Made by a program: the position numbers and the translations under genes. From assembly GCF_014696345.1 (NCBI RefSeq), contig NZ_JACJPY010000031.1:1-48997 (forward strand): a stretch of 48,997 nt of DNA, written 5' to 3'. The stretch is from Pseudanabaena cinerea FACHB-1277. GTDB taxonomy: Bacteria > Cyanobacteriota > Cyanobacteriia > Pseudanabaenales > Pseudanabaenaceae. Of this stretch, positions 43,801-48,997 are shown piece by piece. How positions within the stretch are numbered: the first letter of the stretch is position 1; every line of letters starts with the position of its first letter. The notes under the pieces were generated by a model. The model made no database searches. It had not been told where the DNA came from and saw only the letters and a program-made list of their open reading frames with translations.

Positions 43801-46243
43801 GCATCCAAGTTGCCAATGCAGTTACAATCTGCTTGGATGCAGTGTTATCAAGTCTAATATTAGAAGAATTACCAACAGATGGAACGTAAGGATATAGCTC
43901 TTTTAATAAAACGCTAACATTATTACTGATTTTGGAGTTATCTAGACCATGAATCTTACTAGATCGGATAGACTTAACAACCAAATTCTTTTCTAGTTTT
44001 AAGAGATTAGATGCACCATTTCTTACTTGTTCTTCCCATTCAGATAGAACTTTACTGTATGCAGGAGTTCCCATATCAGATCTAAATACTGTTTTGAGAA
44101 TTGCTAGTTTTTGCAAGATACGACCTAAATTTTCTTCATCTTGACCAATATCTTGTTTAGGTATTGCTACTACTAGTCGATCTCTAAGTTGTGAAGCTGA
44201 TAATAAATTATCAATTTCATCTATAAGCCCTTCTAAATCCCCTTTTCTGCTGTCTACTACATAAGCAACAATACCGTGACATCCTTTGTTTTTGGCATTA
44301 ACAATCGCTTGAGGCTTTTGTAATAATTTTTCAAATTCTTCAATTGTAAAAATTTGATTTTGAAAACACCAATCAGAAGCTATTAAACCATTCTCATTAG
44401 CAAATTGAATTGATTTAGTTACATCTGCCACAAGTATAGTAGATATATTTTCTCGACAATATTCTACAAATACTGTTTCAGTTGAAGGTGAATTAGGTCT
44501 TTGTTTCAATTGCTTTTCAAGCTCTTCAATTACTTTCTCTCTAATTCTATTGGGACTCTGACCAGCAAAGAATTGGTAAATTCCATCTGGACGACGATCT
44601 ATAATTTGACGCTCTTCACATAACTTAACTAGATATTTCTTGAGACTATTCTCTGATAGACCTGTCATATCTATTAGTATTTTTTCATGACTTTCGTGAG
44701 GAGATTTTATTACTAAGTCACTACTGACAGTGTAAAGAAAAATTGATTTTACTACATTAATTTCATTCTGATCTGCATCAGACTTAATTGCATCAATGGC
44801 ATTAAGATAAGTTGTATAAATTTCTGACTTAGTTTTAGATGCTCTAAAGTTAGGTGCAAAAGCATCAACTAAAGATATAGCATAGATATAGTTTAGACTT
44901 TCTTTGACAGGTTGGTCAGTTTCCGCAGCATTATTGAGAAATTCACCAACTTCTTTACGCACAAATTCAATCGCTGTGCGGCCCTGTGTAAATTCTAAAT
45001 TGCAAAGCAAATAGCCTGTGAGGGGATGGAGAGGAAAGCAACCTAAACCCAAATGTTTATGGAAGTCTTGGACATTGAGATTCTGTCCATCCTCATACTT
45101 ACGAGCGCGTTTATAGATTCTTTGGCTATCTCCCCAAAAAACATTGTCCCATTTCTTTCTAAATTTTTGCCATGCCTCATTATCTTGCTGCACGATTACA
45201 TCATCAATCACGCGCTCTAGGCTAGAGATAGGGCTATGAGTATGCTCATGGGGAGCAAGACGAGTGGAAACTTGTTGATAACCTGCGCGATTACTTTTGG
45301 AATTTGGATCAACCTGTGTGAAGCTCATCAAGGTAATTTTGGCTCTATGGTTGGTGCAGGCATTAGTCAGATTTTGAGGGGCGGTATTACCTGCTGCGTG
45401 TTTGTCAGTTAGCCAACTATCGAGATAGTAGTTAAGTTCATCAAAGAGAATGAGAATACCTTGAAATCTGGCATTGCTTCCTGTGCAGAGATTCTTAACT
45501 AAATCATCAAGAACTTCTTCTATTTCAATATTCTTAGTAAAATTTGGAGCAAATCCATCGGTGATTGCATCAGCAACTTGAATCACAAGCGGAATTACCT
45601 CATGATGGTTATTTCGCAAAAGCTCACAAATAGCTGCTATATCTCCATTCTGAGCGTTGATTTGACGCAGAAAGCGATCGCCTTTTACTCGATCGCTATC
45701 GTTAAGCTGCTCCAGATACCGCAATGGTCTTAGGCATAGGTGATGAGCAATGGAGCTTGTTACTCCTGCGTTGTTTAGAGCTTTTAAGACTACATCTAAA
45801 AAGTGTTGGCGCAGATCATCACATTTATCGCCACGCAGACAAAGAACAAGATGGTTACTTCTAGATTTGAAGGATTCTAAATTGTCATAAACTCCTTTAT
45901 TCTTTTCGCCTGTCGTAATTTTGATGCTATTAAAGATGCCTTGAACTTCGGGGCTGTCATAGGGTTTGCTGAAGAAATTGGCGATCGCCAAGGCAAAGTG
46001 GGTTTTCCCCTTGCCATAGTCTTGCACTACGCAATGGATATTAGGAGAGTTGGGGCTGTGATAGCTGCGGCGCAATATGTCGAGTAAGCCAACTGTCGAT
46101 TCTTTGGGGCGATCGCTGTTGTAGTTAAAGACAAAGCCTTCACATAGTTTAAGATTTTTGACAGGATCATTCATCATGTCAAGATTGACCACAGGCTCAA
46201 TCGAACCTGCTTCATTGATAGTGATAAATTCATTTAGGAACAT
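40802..46243 (-). CDS. BrxC/PglY-like giant ATPase with coiled coils
   Basis: The 1813-residue protein starts with an ATP-binding domain: VVQDYGKGKTHFALAIANFF (Walker A, residues 75-82, Lys80) and GILILFDELNYYL (Walker B, residues 262-274). These resemble BrxC/PglY ATPases of BREX and Pgl systems. After a helical middle region, long stretches are strongly Glu/Gln/Lys/Leu-rich and predict long coiled coils from about residue 1130 to near the end, reminiscent of SMC/Rad50-like arms. It lies 30 bases downstream of the small BrxF-like gene and 10 bases upstream of XisH. BrxC and PglY family proteins are usually about 1100-1400 residues, so this one is large. HIP1 octamers are visibly sparse, especially in about 42.85-45.65 kb. 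Confidence 0.75.
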   Translation of the reverse strand: MFLNEFITINEAGSIEPVVNLDMMNDPVKNLKLCEGFVFNYNSDRPKESTVGLLDILRRSYHSPNSPNIHCVVQDYGKGKTHFALAIANFFSKPYDSPEVQGIFNSIKITTGEKNKGVYDNLESFKSRSNHLVLCLRGDKCDDLRQHFLDVVLKALNNAGVTSSIAHHLCLRPLRYLEQLNDSDRVKGDRFLRQINAQNGDIAAICELLRNNHHEVIPLVIQVADAITDGFAPNFTKNIEIEEVLDDLVKNLCTGSNARFQGILILFDELNYYLDSWLTDKHAAGNTAPQNLTNACTNHRAKITLMSFTQVDPNSKSNRAGYQQVSTRLAPHEHTHSPISSLERVIDDVIVQQDNEAWQKFRKKWDNVFWGDSQRIYKRARKYEDGQNLNVQDFHKHLGLGCFPLHPLTGYLLCNLEFTQGRTAIEFVRKEVGEFLNNAAETDQPVKESLNYIYAISLVDAFAPNFRASKTKSEIYTTYLNAIDAIKSDADQNEINVVKSIFLYTVSSDLVIKSPHESHEKILIDMTGLSENSLKKYLVKLCEERQIIDRRPDGIYQFFAGQSPNRIREKVIEELEKQLKQRPNSPSTETVFVEYCRENISTILVADVTKSIQFANENGLIASDWCFQNQIFTIEEFEKLLQKPQAIVNAKNKGCHGIVAYVVDSRKGDLEGLIDEIDNLLSASQLRDRLVVAIPKQDIGQDEENLGRILQKLAILKTVFRSDMGTPAYSKVLSEWEEQVRNGASNLLKLEKNLVVKSIRSSKIHGLDNSKISNNVSVLLKELYPYVPSVGNSSNIRLDNTASKQIVTALATWMLGKGKIEIVDLPKHNKAAYQGAIDMFEKVWGIFEKKGNEYYVKKPTNNNILAAWEMLDQLCDLKGGKVIVVSLNTIRQKLFDIPYGYHDLTFVVLAFAWLALHRSEVSLKGTVAIKSGSRSADPRVEEKELSFWATTNIVEKLDNLVKEWIIKLDAKVIRRERITAPPIPTLPTTHDQASIYIKQAKDFLDSNGNAPEANTIREWLGRLTQSVKNFDAWYKPIKATEELNLATSFEALINLYPQVLRDYTLTDIVRTPSQEATQVNALKRLQELIELKVKQLQIDLDSLTTIQDCGVSLGNTDAAIKLLQSVTALPDIHIQALEKTKSAIAHRQKTIETRQQITQKLREVQSRYEGLSQNATQQELMDAQEAIAQFAEALPALQHEAKYQETLENISERQEQLKLQLQNWDSRSLNDLSPLECIKLREELVKQESRYTFAEDKQQIKELLSCLGRKIENNQSSQVIADDNKKSINQAIERVKSIGEAKSIGQMFDNYKHLQRLHIGTHDDLDTREEETQLSQLQNSGFKTLLERIKRELAKCDLLINKLDEYNQRKNVLQQLQVFMPISEEFNDIYHEKEVAAKNLEKRYEEFLTRGKINKIIKQVNDLSVSMNSTIRNCEENLQKIHKFSAELTELSKQNNNLTIDYSEINKKIKEFDNQIAKQCEELTRLQNRIEAIADPNELDKFKIDYAKIEYIFKDSSHYANYQQFQTKIDELDDVLDIVRVLEKEIKQKSNSINECQKSQQTLAEKSKDVPDRFQPQIQAINQYLSDRLEQYRHELDDLEQRLTTITGLKQCQSLEAELSRKSNYYLGSEIDEDRYRLIQSQLSRLQELYKLADTAKRQSLEDYDQHLQTLQQWHDEDSQIPEWMGDRYITIRRETEKNRQALLDKIRKDAREWVNQVAVVESGINTDSNLERQAEDAHKLIQRIQNEKPIHILGLTEDLENTIKEIEQKCNSIIDSNLEIQIISRFRQLTQSRRTSLYTKLQDYLTDKTEDD

Positions 46244-46273
46244 GACAGAACCCCCAATTTACTAGTCATTATT

Positions 46274-46735
46274 TTACAGGTATTTAACGCGAATATCCCA
46301 CAAATTTTCTTTACTTGCCATTTCAGTTGCCCAAGTTTTGGGTAATAAGATCCAGATGGGGCAGGCAAGCTGACGAGTGGCGGCAAGATTTCGCCAAAAT
46401 TGGTTAAGGGGGCTATTGGGACGGGTGTGGAGATAGGTGAGCAAAACATCTAGATCTTCTAGTAAGACGATTGGTTTGGTTGCGTTCTGGCAAATTTGTT
46501 TGATGGCTTCAACTTCTCGACTGATATGCATTTGCAGATTTAAGTAACCGCTTTTGCTGTTGCTAGTATGGCGTTTAATCAGGTCATCGCGATAGCTAAC
46601 GCGATCGCCAGTATAGCGAAAGGCTAATTGACTCAAGGCGGTTTTACTCAGTTTGTCGGTATAGAGCAGATAGGGGCGATCGCGCAGTTCTACTTTATCT
46701 AGTGCTAGTTGATTGATTGCATCAATTATTGACAT
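46274..46735 (-). CDS. Small BrxF-like protein, possible inactive P-loop
   Basis: The 153-residue protein contains KPIVLLEDLDVLLTYLHTRP, which looks like a Walker B strand (hydrophobic then ED), and CPIWILLPKTW near the end. The expected glycine-rich P-loop at the N-terminus is replaced by YLLYTDKLSKTALSQLAF, so ATP binding is doubtful. Size and its place directly before a BrxC-like ATPase gene resemble BrxF of type 3 BREX systems. The similarity is by size, order and partial motif only. It overlaps DUF4007 by 14 bases and ends 30 bases before the ATPase gene. Confidence 0.55.
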   Translation of the reverse strand: MSIIDAINQLALDKVELRDRPYLLYTDKLSKTALSQLAFRYTGDRVSYRDDLIKRHTSNSKSGYLNLQMHISREVEAIKQICQNATKPIVLLEDLDVLLTYLHTRPNSPLNQFWRNLAATRQLACPIWILLPKTWATEMASKENLWDIRVKYL

Positions 46736-47570
46736 AAGCTTTCTCCAATAAGTCTAAAGGATCATGCCATCGGGGGATGACTTGGAAGGGAGGGACGGTT
46801 TTGTACTGCTCGATGATGCCTTTTCCTGAGAGGCGATCGAGGAGGTCTTGTACTTGGTCGGGGCTAATGCCAAGGATGGGAGCGAGTCCGTAGGGATGGT
46901 TTAACAGGCGATCGCAATTGATCTGCGACAAACCTTGAAAATCTCTTTCACAAATTTTGGCTAGGAAATAAGCAATTAGTTCATCGGGTGGCAGGTTTGC
47001 TTGTCCTGCGATGTATTGATCTTTAGCGGGGGACTTTAAAAAGTTGATTTGGGCGAGTGCGTCCTTTTTGTCAGTATAGGCTTTGAGAACTTTCAAGAGG
47101 TCGTCACTAATGGATTTAGCTTTTTTCTTGTCGGTTTCATAGATTTGGTTTGCAGCATTGTCGAGGGTGCTACGGCTAAAGTTTAGATGATTGGGCAAGA
47201 AGCTATAAACAAACCATGTCCAGCCGCCCCAATCGGCGGGATCGGGTGGTGGGGTGGCTAGTCCTTTGTCGCTGAAGCTGAGATAGAAGTGCATCAGCCA
47301 ATCGGTGATGGGTGATTGGAGATAAGGATCATGTTTGCGAGCGATCGCGCCTTGTGGTGTGAGTTTGCCCGTCTCTCGCTCAACTAATCCTGAACGAATA
47401 GACCAAGCTTTGATTCGTAAAACTTTTTCATTCCCTAGTCCAGTTCTACTCATCAAATTCTGTTTGGTATCATCTGCACCTTTTTCTTCTTCAGCCACTT
47501 TGATCATTCTCAAAATGTCTTCTTTTTTGAGTGCAAAAGAACCGTGAAAGCTAAGATTAAATTCTGACAT
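46722..47570 (-). CDS. DUF4007 protein
   Basis: The 282-residue protein begins FNLSFHGSFALKKEDILRM (compare FSGHETF-type openings) and has NLMSRTGLGNEKVLRIKAWS, IRSGLVERE, LTPQGAIARKHDPYLQ and DWLMHFYLSF, typical of DUF4007. Such proteins are found near DNA phosphorothioation and BREX-type 4-like loci, often beside a PAPS-reductase domain protein; none is seen here. The role is unknown, and a DNA-binding role is plausible from a winged-helix-like first half. It is the first gene of the apparent defence operon on the minus strand, and its stop overlaps the BrxF-like gene. A Uma2 gene end fossil lies just upstream. Confidence 0.8.
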   Translation of the reverse strand: MSEFNLSFHGSFALKKEDILRMIKVAEEEKGADDTKQNLMSRTGLGNEKVLRIKAWSIRSGLVERETGKLTPQGAIARKHDPYLQSPITDWLMHFYLSFSDKGLATPPPDPADWGGWTWFVYSFLPNHLNFSRSTLDNAANQIYETDKKKAKSISDDLLKVLKAYTDKKDALAQINFLKSPAKDQYIAGQANLPPDELIAYFLAKICERDFQGLSQINCDRLLNHPYGLAPILGISPDQVQDLLDRLSGKGIIEQYKTVPPFQVIPRWHDPLDLLEKAYVNN

Positions 47571-47598
47571 AGGTTTAGATAGAAAAAATTGTTTTTGG

Positions 47599-47635
47599 GG
47601 TTAGCTGAAGTTCTGGAAAAGTTGGAGAAATAAGG
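47599..47635. repeat. Degenerate copy of the Uma2 gene 3' end
   Basis: 37 bases with 4 mismatches to 48130-48166 in the same orientation. On the minus strand the copy still reads LISPTFPELQLTPKTIFSI followed by a stop, a fossil of the Uma2 C-terminus ISPTFPELQLTA. It lies between hicA and the DUF4007 gene. Confidence 0.85.
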
Positions 47636-47642
47636 CGATCGC

Positions 47643-47872
47643 TTATTTTTGCAATAGTCTAAAAAATGTTTCTTTGTCTAAGTCGATATCTTGGAGCATC
47701 CCTGATAAAGTGCCTTGTTTGATATCTTTCCCAGAATGGATCGGAACGACAACCCTCTTACCTTCAGCATTTTTATAAATGGCATGACACCTTTTTGGCG
47801 ATCAAAGTAAAATCCTAATTGTTCAATCACTTTGATGAAATCTTTTGCTTTAACGCTTGGATAATTGCTCAT
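47643..47872 (-). pseudogene. hicA: HicA toxin gene with a frameshift
   Basis: The first frame gives MSNYPSVKAKDFIKVIEQLG and FYFDRQKG, the HicA start (mRNA interferase of the HicAB toxin-antitoxin family, dsRBD-like fold). At the A5 run (47792-47796) it loses register. In the next frame the family continues: CHAIYKNAEGKRVVVPIHSG, with the catalytic His, then KDIKQGTLSGMLQDIDLD, ending at 47643. One extra A would restore a 76-residue HicA. Either a real mutation has inactivated the toxin, or the assembly has a homopolymer error. Its first codons overlap hicB by 4 bases. Confidence 0.85.
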
Positions 47873-48099
47873 ACCAACACACTCAAGGGTTTAACGATTA
47901 AATTTTCTTGAGGAATAGGTTTCTGATCGGCAATGAGACTTTCGATATATAACTCAATTGCTTCTGTAATATTTTCGATAGTCTCTTCAAAGGTATCCCC
48001 TTGAGAATGACAGCCTTTTAGCATAGGGCAGAAGGCATGATAGCCACCCTCTTCCTCTTTTTCTAAAAGTACGGTGTAGTTATAGGCTTGTTTTTTCAT
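47869..48099 (-). CDS. hicB: HicB antitoxin
   Basis: The 76-residue protein has the HicB fold: YTVLLEKEEEGGYHAFCPML, then KGCHSQGDTFEETIENITEA and IELYIESL. It should neutralise HicA and repress its own operon. No C-terminal HTH or RHH DNA-binding extension is present in this short form, so regulation may be through another element. The order is hicB then hicA with a 4-base overlap. The gene starts 3 bases downstream of the Uma2 stop. HicB without a functional HicA would be an orphan antitoxin. Confidence 0.9.
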   Translation of the reverse strand: MKKQAYNYTVLLEKEEEGGYHAFCPMLKGCHSQGDTFEETIENITEAIELYIESLIADQKPIPQENLIVKPLSVLV

Positions 48100-48102
48100 G
48101 AT

Positions 48103-48711
48103 CTAGGCTCCTTTTAAGATTATTTGTGCGGTTAATTGAAGTTCGGGAAAAGTTGGAGAAATCAGGAGACCGCTATCAACAAACTCAGTTACGTCATACC
48201 AGCCATCGGAATTGATTAAGACTGAGACTTTCGCCTCTAGCGGATCGATGCTCCAATATTCAGGAATATCACGGGCTGCATATTCAGTGCGTTTGGCGCG
48301 GTAGTCAATGTTTTTGGTGGAAGGGCTGATTACTTCGATGACAAGCAATGGTGCAGATAGATTAAAGTCAATCACGGCTTCACGCTCTTGCAAAGCTTGC
48401 CAATCATCTCGCTGCATCACCACCACATCAGGAATCCTGACGGTATCTAGTCCAATGCCACGAGGACAACGTACTCCGACAATGCCTTGCAATGCAATCC
48501 AAGGTAAGCCAGTGCGCTCAATTTCGCCATCGAGATCTCTTACTAAAAACTTAGTAATTCCGCCATGCTTTCCAGTGGCTAACGACATTGCTACAAGTTC
48601 TCCGTCAACTAATTCATATTTTGTATCAGACCCGTCAAAGTAAGTCAGGTAGTCGGCAAACGTGACTCTAGACTTGGTATTTGGGTTGGTTTTGACGATC
48701 GCGATGGTCAT
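48103..48711 (-). CDS. Uma2-family (DUF820) endonuclease-fold protein
   Basis: The 202-residue protein has the complete Uma2 pattern: KYELVDGELVAMSLATGKHG, RIPDVVVMQRDDW, LSAPLLVIEVISPSTKNIDY and RAKRTEYAARDIPEYWSIDP. The Asp of IPDVVV, Glu of VIEVISP and Lys of RAKR mark the presumed PD-(D/E)XK-like active site. Role unknown. It stands between the truncated PIN gene (4 bases upstream) and hicB (3 bases downstream), so these may form one transcript. Its 3' end is the source or sister of the fossil at 47599-47635. Confidence 0.85.
   Translation of the reverse strand: MTIAIVKTNPNTKSRVTFADYLTYFDGSDTKYELVDGELVAMSLATGKHGGITKFLVRDLDGEIERTGLPWIALQGIVGVRCPRGIGLDTVRIPDVVVMQRDDWQALQEREAVIDFNLSAPLLVIEVISPSTKNIDYRAKRTEYAARDIPEYWSIDPLEAKVSVLINSDGWYDVTEFVDSGLLISPTFPELQLTAQIILKGA
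48130..48166. repeat. Uma2 3'-end segment, original copy of the flanking repeat
   Basis: Part of the intact Uma2 gene that encodes ISPTFPELQLT. It is 89 % identical to 47599-47635 in the same orientation, with hicBA between. Confidence 0.8.
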
Positions 48712-48715
48712 TTAA

Positions 48716-48937
48716 CTATCCTCTAATAATTTGGTAAAACTGTTCAATGGTTAAAATTGGACAGTTAAAATCAGGGGCAAGGCAAAGCAAATCTTGATCT
48801 CCTGTGATTAGGTAATCAGCATTTCCAGCTATAGCCAACTCTAAAAACATTTGATCTTTGGGATCTCGACATTCACAATTTACTACTGGTTTCTCTCTGA
48901 GGGGGTGACAAAGACATCTAAAACGTAGCCGTGACAA
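48716..48937 (-). pseudogene. 5'-truncated PIN-domain toxin gene
   Basis: Reading the minus strand, codons after the repeat border give EKPVVNCECRDPKDQMFLEL, then AIAGNADYLITGDQDLL and a C-terminal PILTIEQFYQII. This is the last third of the PIN-family putative toxin (COG1569 type), where the GNADYLITGD block carries a catalytic Asp. The N-terminal two thirds, with the first Asp and Glu residues, are missing. The apparent start (48937) and the first 13 or so codons lie in the contig-end repeat. The gene was thus cut by the element and should not make an active nuclease. Confidence 0.8.
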
Positions 48938-48997
48938 GCTGCATAGCCCTCTTACCTCGTTGATAGTAGGTTAACTTATTGGGAGCTAGTTTCAATA
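48896..48997 (-). repeat. Contig-end repeat, right copy
   Basis: Perfect reverse complement of bases 1-102. Its inner border interrupts the PIN gene. See the left copy. Confidence 0.9.

Noticed and set aside
1-48997. Linear plasmid or phage telomeres because of inverted terminal repeats
   Set aside because: Genes such as psaL, trpA, pdhB and nth are chromosomal, and the repeat cuts genes at both ends, which fits a mobile element at an assembly break better.
1-48997. tRNA, rRNA or riboswitch genes
   Set aside because: I looked for cloverleaf ends and known leader motifs and found none convincing.

Overview
The window looks like a chromosomal contig of a filamentous or unicellular cyanobacterium. 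GCGATCGC (HIP1) octamers are dense in most genes. The housekeeping set is cyanobacterial: psaI, psaL, a CpeY/CpeZ-type phycoerythrin lyase pair, a DUF3536-type GH57 protein, a phytol-kinase family protein and an Slr1658/Slr1659-type pair. CpeY/CpeZ imply a phycoerythrin-containing strain. I would guess a Pseudanabaena-like organism, but I cannot verify the genus.

Layout. 1-2.05 kb: contig-end repeat, a truncated small ORF, a family 2 glycosyltransferase and a Uma2 protein. 2.4-4.6 kb: heme A biosynthesis (ctaA, ctaB). 4.7-12.3 kb: envelope or extracellular genes on the minus strand (polysaccharide deacetylase fused to a phosphodiester glycosidase, a YdcF-like protein, a 1535-residue 5'-nucleotidase-like exoprotein). 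12.5-24 kb: mixed housekeeping genes (thioredoxin, CobW/COG0523 GTPase, AbiTii-like protein, STAS plus ATPase regulators, trpA, F420-ligase-like protein, psaI/psaL, nth, pdhB, SpoIID-like protein). 24-32.5 kb: cpeZ/cpeY, phytol kinase family protein plus ABC permease, GH57, and a cysteine desulfurase.

32.5-48.9 kb is a defence island read entirely on the minus strand. Its core is a nearly gapless operon: DUF4007 protein, small BrxF-like protein, 1813-residue BrxC/PglY-like ATPase with long coiled coils, XisH, XisI, a frameshifted DUF4058 gene, a 1545-residue protein joining NERD + pseudokinase + kinase (PglW-like) to a PglZ phosphatase-superfamily domain, and a short BrxL. A HEPN/MNT toxin-antitoxin pair follows. 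HicBA (hicA frameshifted), a Uma2 gene and a truncated PIN gene lie upstream. This is recognisably BREX/Pgl-related, but no PglX methyltransferase is present and PglW and PglZ are one polypeptide. XisH-XisI-DUF4058 sits between brxC and pglZ, where the methyltransferase gene often lies. This is the best candidate for an undescribed system in the window.

Two further patterns stand out. Each toxin-antitoxin cassette in the island is flanked by a short degenerate direct repeat of a neighbouring gene end (iscS 5' end for HEPN/MNT, Uma2 3' end for HicBA). Many intergenic hairpins share the same apex, GC-NNN-GC, seven of them exactly GCAAAGC or its complement. The first and last 102 bases of the window are perfect inverted copies of each other and interrupt a gene at each end, which is best explained by a multi-copy mobile element at which the assembly stopped.
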